A DNA stretch of 64,000 bases from Perca fluviatilis (lineage: Eukaryota > Chordata > Actinopteri > Perciformes > Percidae). The position numbers and the translations under genes were made by a program. Below the pieces are notes generated by a model. The model worked only from the letters and a program-made list of their open reading frames with translations, was not told the DNA's origin and searched no databases. The stretch spans positions 2,097,620 through 2,161,619 of the forward strand of contig NC_053134.1 in NCBI RefSeq assembly GCF_010015445.1, read 5' to 3'. Shown piece after piece: positions 9,976 through 21,469 of this stretch (its first letter is position 1; every line of letters begins with the position of its first letter).

Positions 9976-10089
9976 TCGGTTTGTGGAAGACTTTGGGTGG
10001 GCCAGTATTTGGTGGAGGGGTACAAGCTTCCTTCCTCAAGAAAATGGGACATTTTTCAATTTAAAAACACTTTCACCATACATTAAGTG

Positions 10090-10613
10090 CATGGTTCATA
10101 TGCATTTTAACCAGTACTTTCTGGCAAATTTCCATGACTAGGTGTTCCTGAAAATGTCAGTTGATATTACACAATAAGAATACTAATGTGTTAAAGTTTC
10201 CCCTCAGAGGGTTAACTATAAACTGAATGATAATGTCTGTGGTTCATGGTGGGATTCATAATATCGCTCCCCGAATACAACGCTGAGGTTAAGATGACGT
10301 GAAAATACATTTATTAATCACATATTATTAACCCTTGTGTTGACTTTGGGTCAAGTTTTCAATTAAATTAAATGAAATAAGCGCTGAAAATGTGTAACAT
10401 TTTACAATTTAAAAAAACTTTTAATTTAACACTTTTCAAGGTTGACAGGAAGACAACACAAGGGTTAAGCTGTGTTAAAAACAATTCCATGACTTTTCCA
10501 AAAAAACTTTCTGGGTCTTTTTGTGTTTCCAAAAACCTTTCCAGGCCCTGGAATTTGCATTTTTTCAAATTCCATAACTTTTCCAGGTTTTTTCCAAAAC
10601 GTATGAACCCTGA
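10090..10613 (-). mobile_element. hAT-like repeat (CAGGGTTCATACG family) with a nested TTAA MITE
   Basis: The right end CGTATGAACCCTG and internal AAATTCCATAACTTTTCC are the inverse of the copy at 57854-58243. The left end is CATGGTTCATATGC. It is interrupted at 10328-10468. Confidence 0.7.
10328..10468. mobile_element. 141-bp TTAA MITE (TTAACCCTTGTGTTG family)
   Basis: Perfect 15-bp ends TTAACCCTTGTGTTG and CAACACAAGGGTTAA. The copy of the host repeat at 57854-58243 lacks the element, so the insertion is visible by comparison. It is one of several copies of this family in the window. Confidence 0.85.
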
Positions 10614-11290
10614 ATGTGTCTCTCTGTAGTCGTGTTGTGTCTCTTTTCGGTCTTTGTTTGTTTCCTGTGGGGTTTTGGGTCTCTGTGGTCATTCGGCGTC
10701 TCTTTCTAGTCGTTGATAATACTCCTTCCTTTCCATTTTCGCTCTTCCAGTTCACTTCGGGAATGAATGTGTTGAATCTGCCGGTCGGAAACAGGAGGAT
10801 ACTTCTGCCAGCTGACCACGCCCACCTCACCTGTTGACTATAAATTGTTTGTGAATGCTTTGGCTCGTCCTTTGCGCTCTCTGCCGGCACTCCTCCGATG
10901 CATCCTGTGTGCAGTCTTCATAAGTTAACGTGAGTCACGCTATCGTTTCAATTGTTGTTGTTGTTTTTTTTATGCCTTGTCATGATTTCCTGTCACTTTG
11001 CTAACCTGTGCACTGCTGACTGGATTCCTTTTGTTTGCCAGACATGTGCCACGAGTCATGTGGAAAGATCTTTGTTCGAATTATCTTTTAACCCTTGTGC
11101 GGTCTTCCTGTCAACCTTGACGTTTTATTTTTTTTTAATACAAAAGCTAAAAAGAAGTCTGACTACAGTCGTTCGCTCTGAGGAAAGACAGCCGGCTTAG
11201 GTGCTGCGACTAATCCTTATACGCTTGTGACGCTGACTTCTGTACTTTAACTCTAACTCATTACTTGTATTTAAGCAATGTGACAAATTT
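10614..11290. other. Intronic/intergenic DNA, little recognised
   Basis: Contains a partial TTAACCCTTGTG end at 11088 without a matching partner, and a stretch at 11150-11230 (AAGAAGTCTGACTACAGTCG) that recurs near 31485. No exon was recognised. Confidence 0.6.
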
Positions 11291-11295
11291 AAATG

Positions 11296-11480
11296 TAGGG
11301 CTGGGTACTGAATTCAATACCTTTTTAGAAACTGACCGAATTGCCTCCTTAGGATGGAGTATCAAAATGTCTCGTCATTTAACACCCAACTTCAACATCT
11401 AAGGAGTACATCTCATCAGCGTCAGTGAGCCAATCAGCACGCAGCATGCTTCTACCGAGCTCTAATAATGTCCGTTTTGT
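11296..11480. mobile_element. Fragment of a TAGGGCTGGGTACTG MITE
   Basis: Starts TAGGGCTGGGTACTGAATTC. Related starts occur at 44849 (TAGGGTCGGGTACCG) and 63527. No partner end was seen. Confidence 0.45.
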
Positions 11481-11810
11481 TTATTAAACAGGTCGGGTTG
11501 CTATGTAAATACTGTGAAATGATCTAAATGCTCAATGAAGGCTCAACTGTTCCTTTAAACGAGCAGTCAGGACTTCCGTACAGTTGTGATGTCCCAACTT
11601 ATTTTCTTTTTCAGTATGCATTGTAGTATATGTGGTAACCAATAAAATAAACTATATATTAGGTAGTAAGAGCCGCTACAGTCATTCCCCTGCTACGACG
11701 ACGGTGCAGAAATCCCGAGAGCACAGATGCGGAAGACCCGGAAACACTGACCAATCAGAGAAGACTGGGCTTTTTCGGGAAGGGGGCTTAAAGAGACAGG
11801 GTGAGTAAAT

Positions 11811-11818
11811 ATATACAC

Positions 11819-11866
<48 letters not shown>
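11811..11866. repeat. (CA)n(TA)n(CA)n microsatellite
   Basis: ACACACACAC, ATATATATAT, ACACACAC in succession. The surrounding 11481-12184 shows no other feature. Confidence 0.9.
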
Positions 11867-11867
<1 letters not shown>

Positions 11868-12190
11868 CAGACAGACAGTATGAGAAGAACAATGTGCTTT
11901 TTTAACATTAAAGCAAGTAAACACGTTCTTGTAGAAACCAAAATACACGTGTGAACCTAAAAATTGGCATAATATGGGACCTTTTTAATACAAAAAACGC
12001 TGAAATACTAGAATGTAAGTTACTGTTAGCATTCCAGGCTATCAGTTCCTCATTGATATCATACAGCAATTAACGTTCCGGTCAGATTAACAGTTAACTG
12101 GGTGTTAATGATTAACTCTTCACTGTTCAGGCACTGAGAGAACTACTACTGTGTTCATTCACATCCACCCTCAGGCTGTTCACGTTACCA

Positions 12191-12422
12191 TTAGCCGGGT
12201 TGTGGCTAGAAGGGATACAGCTACGACGACGACAGTTACACCAAAACGACTACTTAAATTTAAGAAAAAATCGTGGTTTGGATTGAAACACTTCCGATGA
12301 ACAAATACGCGTTTCCTGGGTGAAAGTATTTAAATTACATTACTATATTGGTCTAGATTTTGCGTAATGTTGCGTAACTTCCGACCGTAGCTGTATCCCT
12401 TCTACCCACAACCCTGTTAGCC
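12191..12422. mobile_element. Small inverted-repeat MITE upstream of nup50
   Basis: GGGTTGTGGCTAGAAGGGAT... and the inverted ...ATCCCTTCTACCCACAACCC form arms of about 30 bp around about 160 bp. Flanks CATTAGCC and TGTTAGCC are a 6-of-8 match, suggesting an old 8-bp duplication. Confidence 0.7.
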
Positions 12423-12525
12423 GGTGAGCTAACGTAACCGGGCCCACGTTAGCAGCTAACAGCTAACGTCACGTTAAATACAGATTGAAAGCTAACGTTT
12501 GTGCCTCATACAGACTTTAACGTAC

Positions 12526-12680
12526 CTTTTCTGGAATAGGAATTCCAACCTCTACCTCTGAGTGACGTACGGACGGCTCCACGTAGCGCGGACGGTCTCA
12601 CGGTTGTTAGCTAACCACCTTCACCGGTAACGATCTCTGTGTTTTGAACAAGCCTCTCTCTCACGCCGCCATTTTACACA
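12526..12680 (-). other. nup50: Probable non-coding first exon of nup50
   Basis: On the minus strand, CCAGAAAAG followed by GTACGT is a strong donor at the left edge (exon ends 12526). The right edge is an inferred start in or near AAAATGGCGGCG (YY1-type, 12664-12675). The ATG inside that motif meets TGA after two codons, so the exon is non-coding. It would splice to the acceptor at 8394, giving a 4.1-kb intron 1 containing the 22-bp minisatellite. Inferred from motifs only. Confidence 0.5.
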
Positions 12681-12785
12681 GCGGTGTATATCCGCATGAG
12701 TTCGCGCGTCCCGGTCCCACCTTCTTGCTCATGCGCAGTAGACACAGCCAACCAGCTTTTTAACATGGGAATTGTAGTTCATTAC
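12640..12785 (-). promoter_or_regulatory. Candidate nup50 core promoter (YY1, NRF1, ZNF143 motifs)
   Basis: Minus-strand order from upstream: AACTACAATTCCCA (ZNF143/SBF-like, 12766-12780), CTGCGCATGAG (NRF1-like, 12728-12738), then AAAATGGCGGCG (YY1-like, 12664-12675). No TATA box. This motif set is typical of housekeeping, often bidirectional, vertebrate promoters. Confidence 0.55.
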
Positions 12786-13478
12786 AAATTATTTTTTATT
12801 TTTATTTTTTATCTTTATTTTTTTTACAAGCTATGAAGAACAAGTACATATTTTTAATGTATATTTATTAAATGCAAAATCTATATATTTTTTATTTATT
12901 TCATTATATTATTCATATTATTAATAATAATGAAAAATAATTAGTTTTTGTGTGTATGTATTTTCTTGCTTTTAGTACTTTAAGTGTATTTCCAGAATTA
13001 TTAAATATTTATTATACATATTTATAAATGTAAATATAAGTCTGAAAGTATAACATATTTTTTTAACTTCATTATATTTATTATAATATTTTGTTTTTCT
13101 ATAATATATAAGTCAATGCATTATTTGCTTTGTATTATTATATTTGTATTTCCATTATATTATAGTTTGTATTAGGTGCTTTTTCTGAAAGTTTTTTTTT
13201 TTTTTTTTTTCAACCTTTCCATGTTTTTTTATTTACGTTTTTTTTCAACGTCAGGCATCATGTTTCACTTTAAAGTTGTTTTTTTTAATACTTTTATTGC
13301 AACTCATTCCCTTAATTTGCAATCCATTACCGTACAATTCTTATATCATTGCAATTTATTTTTTTCTATGCAATCCACCCACTGATAATATAATAATAAT
13401 AATTATAATAAAGTGACAACGCATACAAAGATTGATGTAATTTTTTTTTCTACAATGTTTTTGTTGCTTTTTGGATGT

Positions 13479-13511
<33 letters not shown>

Positions 13512-13665
13512 ATGTTTTTTTCTGTAAACAGTTTTTTTCAACGTTTTTGGAAGTTTTTATTTTCTTCCGAAAGTCTGTTGCGCCTTTTCTGATATTTGTC
13601 GCCTTTTAACGTTGAGTTTTTTCCCCCGACAATTCTTTCCGAGGATTTTTGTCTCTTTTCTCATG
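12786..13665. other. Very AT-rich intergenic DNA
   Basis: Poly-T runs, ATTATA stretches and a (TG)n microsatellite at 13483-13511. No gene or element was recognised. Confidence 0.7.
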
Positions 13666-14379
13666 TCGGCCTATCCATTATAAGTATAAATTGATACTGG
13701 ATTGGGGAGGGTAAAATGGTGCAGGGCCGGGCAGCAGATGGCTCCTCTCCAAGCTTTCAGCATCCCGCTCGGCCTTGCCAAATAGGAACAGGTGCTGGAG
13801 AAAGTAGGAAGTGAGCTGTGGGCCCTAGCGGCAGCAGGAGACCCTTGACCAGCTGGCGAGGAGAAAATGGAAAGACTTGGCACTAGAAAAAAGGAAAAAA
13901 GACCGGTTTAATGTAGAAGGAAAGGCCGGCCAACGTGGGAGGCTGAGAGAGGGAGAGAGGGAGAGAGGCAGGGGTTCTTTAAATGCATCACACCGACTGA
14001 TGGGAGCTGTTTCTAAAAGGCTGATATCAAATCCAGAATTTTTTATTTTTTTTCATGTTGATATTTTGACCGAATGGAAAAGACTTGGCACTACAATGTT
14101 AAAAAGGAGTTTCATTTTTGAGGTAAAACGTTCAGATTTCCAACTGATTTCTGAACGCTTTAGTTTTTTTCTACTCTGGGCCGAGTGTTACGCAACACTT
14201 GGCCCCGGCCTTCTGTGATTGGTCGTCTGCTCCAGGTAGGCACAGGCCCGTAGCCAGCCAGGTGGAAGAAGGGGGGGTCAAAAAGGGGACCTTTTTTGCA
14301 GTTTTTGTATTTAATTATGAGGTTCAAATATTTTTCAACGTTTTTGTAACTTCTTTCAATGGGTTTGTCACTTTTTTTC
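13666..14379. other. Intergenic DNA without recognised features
   Basis: More GC-rich than its left neighbour, with short frames lacking any family resemblance. Confidence 0.5.
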
Positions 14380-14735
14380 AAAAATGTCACTTTTCAATGT
14401 TTTTGTCACTTTTTTCAATATTTTTGTCACTTTTTTCAATATTTTTGTCACTTTTTTCAATATTTTTGTCACTTTTCAATGTTTTGGTCACTTTTTTCAT
14501 TGTCACTTTTCAATGTTTTTGTCACTTTTTTCAATATTTTTGTCACTTTTTTCAATATTTTTGTCACTTTTCAATGTTTTTGTCACTTTTTTCAATGTTT
14601 ATGTCACTTTTTTCAATATTTTTGTCACTTTTTCCAATGTTTTTGTCACTTTTCAATGTTTTGGTCACTTTTTTCATTGTAACTTTTCAATGTTTTTGTC
14701 ACTTTTTTCAACATTGTCACTTTTTCAATGTTTTT
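14380..14735. repeat. 21-bp minisatellite (CACTTTTTTCAATATTTTTGT)
   Basis: About 16 copies of a T-rich 21-bp unit (core GTCACTTTTTTCAATA). The unit length is a multiple of three, so all plus frames stay open as FNIFVTF-like peptides; this is an artefact. The unit resembles internal T-rich motifs of the TTAACCC family that follows. Confidence 0.9.
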
Positions 14736-14744
14736 TTATAAAAA

Positions 14745-15115
14745 AAATTTTTTTAATTTTGATTACCCAAAAATAACATGGATGATTCCATTCAACGCGC
14801 TTCACAAATACTGTACAACAAAAGATCGGATCTCTACTTTCATTAACATTTTAGGCTGTTTTATTCAATTTTCTAGCATTTAAAAAAAAAAAAATTGAAA
14901 TGTGCCGAAACTGAACCCGACTGAACTTTGACGTACTGTACACCCTTCTGTGATTATCCTTCCTTTAATATTAGTCTCAATAATTCATTATTGCTGTTTC
15001 TTTAACTCAAGAATAACGTATCATTTCCTATAAATAAGATTTATTGACCATGAATTGCAAAAATAAGTGTAGAACCAGTAATACGTTGGTGTTAGTAAGT
15101 GCCAAAAAGAGACAA
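14745..15115 (-). mobile_element. Degraded TTAACCC-family MITE, internal part
   Basis: Shares AATAACATGGATGATTCC and, inverted, the TTCTGTGATTATCCTTCC block with 19560-19990. No intact ends. Confidence 0.5.
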
Positions 15116-15164
15116 AAACGATAGAAAAAGTGATTTTTCAGTTTTGACCCGGAGGACGATGTCC

Positions 15165-15420
15165 TAATACAAATCCAATCCAATTTTATTTGTTAAGCAC
15201 TTTTTAAAACAACCAAAATTGACCAAAGTGCTGTACAGAAGAATAAATAAGACATCATAAATAAAATACATAACAATATATCATGAATACAAAACAATAG
15301 CTACGCAATGAAAAACAATCAATCTAAATAATTAAAAAAAGTTCAACAAGTCAACATCTTACTATAGGTGTCAAAGGCCACAGAGAAGAGATGGGTCAAT
15401 CCCAAAATACAACCTGAAAA
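15165..15420 (-). mobile_element. Antisense LINE 3'-end fragment
   Basis: TCCAATCCAATTTTATTTGT followed by AAGCAC and CAAAGTGCTGTACA is the reverse of common fish LINE 3' tails. No coding part. Confidence 0.45.
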
Positions 15421-15499
15421 TGCTGTATAATAATAATATATATATATATACATATATACTATATACTAATATATATATATATATATACTAATATATATA

Positions 15500-16539
<1,040 letters not shown>

Positions 16540-18230
16540 CATGTATTCATTTATTTATTCATTCATTCATTAATTCACTCGCTCATTCACTCACACATTC
16601 ACCCATTCATTCCATTCATTCATTCACCCATTCCCTCACCCATTCATCCATTCATTCCATTCATTCGTTCACCCATTCCCTCACCCATTCATCCATTCAT
16701 TCACTCGTTCATTCACTCACCCATTCATTAATTCACTCGTTCATTCATTCACCCATTCATCCATCCATCCATTCATACCATTCATTCCATTAGATCATTC
16801 ATTATTCATTCACTCATTCACCCATTCATTCATTCACCCATTCATTCATTCACCCATTCACTCATTCATTCACTCATTCATTCATTCATTCATTCACCCA
16901 TTCATTCACCCATTCATTCATTCACTATTCATTCATTCACCCCATTAATTCACTCATTCATTAATTCACCCATTCATATTTTTTTTTTTATATTTTTATT
17001 TCATTCCATATCCATCATTTCATACCATTCATTCCATTAATCCTTCATTTATTCATTCACTCATTACCATTCATTCATTCACCCATTCATTCATTCACTC
17101 ATTCATTCATTCACCCATTCACTCATTCATTCACTCATTCATTCATTCATTCATTCACCCATTCATTCACCCATTCATTCAGTCACCCATTCATTCATTC
17201 ACCCATTAATTCACTCATTCATTAATTCACCCATTCATTCATTCACCCATTCATTCACTCATTCATTCATTCACCCATTCATTCATTCACCCATTCATTC
17301 ATTCCATTCATTCGTTCACCCATTCCCTCACCCATTCATTCATTCCATTCATTCATTCACCCATTCCCTCACCCATTCATTCATTCATTCACTCGTTCAT
17401 TCACTCACCCATTCATTAATTCACTCGTTCATTCATTCACCCATTCATCCATCCATCCATTCATACCATTCATTCCATTAGATCATTCATTATTCATTCA
17501 CTCATTCATTCATTCACTCATTCATTCATTCATTCACCCATTCATTCACCCATTAATTCATTCACCCATTAATTCATTCACCACTCATTCATTCATTCAC
17601 CCATTCATTCACTCATTCATTCATTCATTCATTCATTCATTCATTCATTCACCCATTCATTCACCCATTAATTCAGTCACCCATTCATTCATTCACCCAT
17701 TCATTCACCCATTAATTCATTCACCCATTCATTCACCCATTCATTCACTCATTCATTCATTCACCCATTCATTCATTCCATTCATTCATTCACCCATTCA
17801 TTAATTCACTCGTTCATTCATTCACCCTTCATCCATCCATCCATTCATTCCATTAGATCATTCATTATTCATTCACTCATTCATTCATTCACCCATTCAT
17901 TCACTCATTCATTCATTCACCCATTCATTCACCCATTAATTCATTCACCCATTCATTCACCCATTAATTCATTCACCCATTCATTCACCCATTCCCTCAC
18001 CCATTCATTCATTATCTCGTTCATTCACTCACCCATTCATTCATCCATTCATACCATTCATTCCATTAGATCAGTCATTCATTCATTCAGTCACCCATTC
18101 ATTAATTAATTAATTCATCCATCCATCCATCCATCCATTCATTCACTCACCCATTCATTCAACCATTCATTCACTTGCCCATTCATCTATTCATTCATTC
18201 ACTTATTATGTAATTAATATCCATTAACTT
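16540..18230. repeat. ATTC / ATTCACCC tetranucleotide-based array
   Basis: About 1.7 kb of CATTCATTCACCCATTCATT variants, with blocks such as CATTCCATTAGATCATTCAT recurring at about 16780, 17470 and 17850, so units of several hundred bp were duplicated within the array. Confidence 0.95.
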
Positions 18231-18339
18231 CCCAATTAATTTACAAACTTTTAGTTATTTAGTCGTTTCTCTGGTCACATATTCATCCATTCATCAGTTA
18301 ATCTATATTGGCTCATTCATTCAATAATTCATCCATTCA

Positions 18340-19190
18340 TTCACCGGGTAATCTAGTAGTTTGTTTAATAATAATTCCATTAATTAATTAGAATTAATTT
18401 GTTCGCTTATTTTTTTACGTATTAATTAATTTGTATCTACTGTACACAACACATTCATTCATTAATTGTTTTATTCATTCATTCATTATTCAATCTATCA
18501 ATCCATTAATTGATTTATTCCCTTGTTCAAATCTGTACTTTTTTTAAACAAAGCCTGAAAAATGAAATCCTCCCTTTTCTGAATGGAGTTTGGTGCGTGT
18601 GAATATAAATATAATTAAACATATATATATATGTGTGTGTGTGTATTTATATATTTATTTATTAAGTTGGTTAGTTAGTTATGGCACCTAATTACCCCCA
18701 TACATTCTAGTAGTTTGTTCAATAATTTCATTAATTAATTTTATTCAAAGACTGAAAATTAAATCCTCCCTTTTCTGAATGGAGCTTGGTACGTGTGGAG
18801 TTTGTTTGTATATAGAAGTGAATGAAAGAAAAATTATATAAAATATAATTAAACATTTATATTATGTATTTATTTATTTAGTTAGTTAGTTATGGCCCTT
18901 AATTACCCCCATACATTCTAGTAGTTTGTTCAATAATTTCATTAATTAATTTTATTCAAAGACTGAAAATGTATTTTCTGAATGGAGTTTGGTGCGTGTG
19001 GAGTTTGTTTGTATATAGAAGTGAATGAAAGAAAAATAATATAAAATATAATTAAACATTTATATTTTTATTTATGTGTTAATTAATTAATTTTATCCAA
19101 AAACGGAAAATAAAATCCTCCCTTTTCTGAATGGAGTTTGGTGCGTGTGGAGTTTGTTTGCATAAAAGCGAAAGAAAGAAACTTAACTTC
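18340..19190. repeat. Tandem units of about 200-250 bp, AT-rich
   Basis: The block TCCTCCCTTTTCTGAATGGA, GTTTGGTGCGTGTG and TTTCATTAATTAATTTTATT occurs four times (near 18565, 18765, 18965 and 19120). 18231-18339 is ATTC-array decay. Confidence 0.75.
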
Positions 19191-19194
19191 TGTT

Positions 19195-19439
19195 AATAAT
19201 GTCATCTCGTAGCTGCAGACATTCCCTCACATTCCTGCTTGTAATTAATTATTAGATTTGATTAAATCATTAAGGATCTTATATTCCATGTGTCTCGTCT
19301 CTAATTGCCCGTTAGGCAGACAGCTCTACGTGTCAATTAGGCTTTTGCAAATGGACCTATAATTAGGTGGAATTAATTGACTGCTATGTGGATGCCAATT
19401 AGTACAGTGACAAATTAAAAGCAAGTAGAACTGATGTCC
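19195..19439. promoter_or_regulatory. Candidate conserved non-coding element, homeodomain-type motifs
   Basis: Non-repetitive stretch between arrays with TAATTAATTATTAG, ATTTGATTAAATCATTAA, CTCTAATTGCCCGTTAGG, CAATTAGGCTTTTGCAAATG and CTATAATTAGGTGG. The dense TAATTA/CAATTA cores and an octamer-like TTTGCAAAT are typical of developmental enhancers. Conservation is untested. Confidence 0.35.
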
Positions 19440-20128
19440 TTAAGCCTTGTGTTGTCTTCGACCATGCATCATCCTCCAGGGTCAAAAATGAAATTCACTT
19501 TTTCTGACCTTTTTGTCTCTTTTTTTCCGACACTTTTGCTGCTTTAAAAAAAAATACAAAATTTGAACCATTTTCAAAAAGTTTACATATAAGAAATTTG
19601 GGTTTCCTTCAACCGAATTGTCCCAAAAAAATAACGTGGATGGTTCCCTACGACGTTCTTCGCAAGTAAATTAAACGATCAGTTCACTACTTTCAGTGAA
19701 TTTAGGTAATTAATTCAATTTTATAGCATTTGAAGAAAAAATTATAATTGTTTTGGGAAAAAACTTCAAAAATGTGGCGCTAAAAAGAAGAAAAAAGCGC
19801 AGAAACAAACGGCAAAAGTGAGAAAGAACAAAAAAGTGACAAAAGTGTGGGAAAAAAATAAGTTTTGAATTCAAATCTTGACCTTATTTTTGGAATTCAT
19901 GCTCAATAAACCTAATTTATAGGAAATTATACCTAATCCTTGAGTTAAAAAAGCAGAAATTATGAATTATTTAGATTAATATTAAAGGAAGGATAATCAC
20001 AGAAGGGTATATGTCAACGTTCAGTGAGGAGACATTTTAATTTTTCTTTTTAAATGCAAAAATAATTAAATAAAACACCCAAAATTGAATGAAATTAGAG
20101 ATCCAAATTTGTTTTGTTGTAATTTGTT
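19440..20128 (+). mobile_element. TTAACCC-family MITE, 3' end unclear
   Basis: Starts TTAAGCCTTGTGTTGTCTTC and contains AACGTGGATGGTTCCC and GGATAATCACAGAAGGGT blocks shared with other copies. No terminal AGGGTTAA is visible before the 57-bp array. Confidence 0.6.
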
Positions 20129-20465
20129 TTCTCCTTAACTTCTTCAGGACATGAACACCTGTTTCCTGGGTGAAAGTCTTGTGTTTTCTCCTTAACTTCT
20201 TCAGGACATGAACACCTGTTTCCTGGGTGAAAGTCTTGTGTTTTCTCCTTAACTTCTTCAGGACATGAACACCTGTTTCCTGGGTGAAAGTCTTGTGTTT
20301 TCTCCTTAACTTCTTCAGGACATGAACACCTGTTTCCTGGGTGAAAGTCTTGTGTTTTCTCCTTAACTTCTTCGGCACATGAACACCTGTTTCCTGGGTG
20401 AAAGTCTTGTGTTTTCTCCTTAACTTCTTTGGCACATGAACACCTGTTTCTGAAAGTCTTGTGTT
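20129..20465. repeat. 57-bp minisatellite, about 6 copies
   Basis: Unit contains CTCCTTAACTTCTTCAGGAC and GAACACCTGTTTCCTGGGTG. Because 57 is 19 codons, the minus strand gives a 19-residue periodic peptide (LKKLRRKHKTFTQETGVHV). Nothing suggests it is translated. GTTTCCTGGGTGAAAGT also occurs singly at 12310 in the small MITE. Confidence 0.92.
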
Positions 20466-21000
20466 TATCTCTTATACAGCAGCAGTCAACATGCTGCTGA
20501 CAGTACTACATACGTGGAATACATCCACATTACAGTGCTTTACTGTTCTTGCTTCATGTACAAATGGTTCTTGAGAACAGGCTTGAATATTTGAGCCTCG
20601 TGTGTGACTCTGATGCAGCAGCTATATGAACCAAAAGCGCCGTGTTTGATGTTTCCCGGCTGCACGCAGCATTAGCATCTCGCCTTCTGATGTTTTTCGG
20701 GGAGTTGTTCCTCCCCGCTGCTCTGGATCAGAGCTCATAACAGCCTGTGAAGCTCATCCTCCACCTGGGGAAACATTTATCTGATAGATGAATTTGCCCG
20801 TCAGACTCTTTAAAGCCGCCTGATTACAAACTGTCTGTTCGGTTTAATATAAAGTGGCTTGGCGAACACTAAAGGGAGTTTAGAACAATCAGTCTGAGAT
20901 GATTGAATTAAACTGATTAATAATTCATCGTTTTTAAATCCTCAAAATTTATATTAGAACGCAGTGTGCTGCGTCACCAGAGTGTGGATTAGAAAGGAAA
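20466..21000. other. Unique intergenic sequence, possible regulatory element
   Basis: Non-repetitive, moderately GC-rich (about 20590-20900), with TTTGATGTTTCCCGGCTG and TTAAAGCCGCCTGATTAC. No coding potential is evident. Confidence 0.3.
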
Positions 21001-21085
21001 GTTAGTTTGTTTGTATAATACTGCTAACAGCACACAACACAACAACAAAAACTGCAAACAGTATTTCTTTTTCAGAAGAGGAAGA

Positions 21086-21119
<34 letters not shown>

Positions 21120-21120
21120 A

Positions 21121-21161
<41 letters not shown>

Positions 21162-21240
21162 ACACAGACACACACACACATACACACACACAAAGACACA
21201 GACACACACACACACACACAAAGACACAGACACACACAGA
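21086..21240. repeat. (CA)n array
   Basis: CA dinucleotides with AAAGACACAGAC interruptions. Confidence 0.95.
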
Positions 21241-21435
21241 ATATTTTCTTGCTAATACATATGCTAATATGCTAACATATGCTAACAGACTAAAACATGC
21301 TAACATATACTAACAAATGCTAACATATGCGAACACATATGCTAATATGCTAACACATGTTAACATGCTCACACATGCTAAAATATCCTAACACATGCTA
21401 ACCTATGCAAACACATGCTAACATATGCCAATGGC
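21241..21435. repeat. ATGCTAACAT-type short tandem repeat
   Basis: About 15 degenerate units of ATATGCTAACA. Confidence 0.85.
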
Positions 21436-21469
21436 CAGATGCATTAAACTCCCTGTAATTAATCACTAA

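Larger units (their letters stand above)
1..12680 (-). other. nup50: nup50 transcription unit (5' part; continues beyond left edge)
   Basis: Nucleoporin 50 is a mobile nuclear-basket FG protein that binds importin-alpha, Nup153 and Ran and helps cargo release and importin recycling. Four coding exons with consistent phases are visible on the minus strand in the order 8315-8383, 7048-7128, 2730-2943, 656-1354. They total 1063 nt, about 354 codons, and end in a split glycine codon. All introns have GT donors and AG acceptors. The C-terminal Ran-binding domain is not in the window and must lie to the left. The probable non-coding first exon is at about 12526-12680. The gene is divergent from phf21b at 36 kb, an arrangement I recall for human chromosome 22. 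Introns are packed with microsatellites and nested MITEs. Confidence 0.9.

Noticed and set aside
20037..20435. 132-residue periodic basic protein (KKLRRKHKTFTQETGVHV)
   Set aside because: A 57-bp unit equals 19 codons, so any stop-free phase stays open; no conserved domain or splice context.
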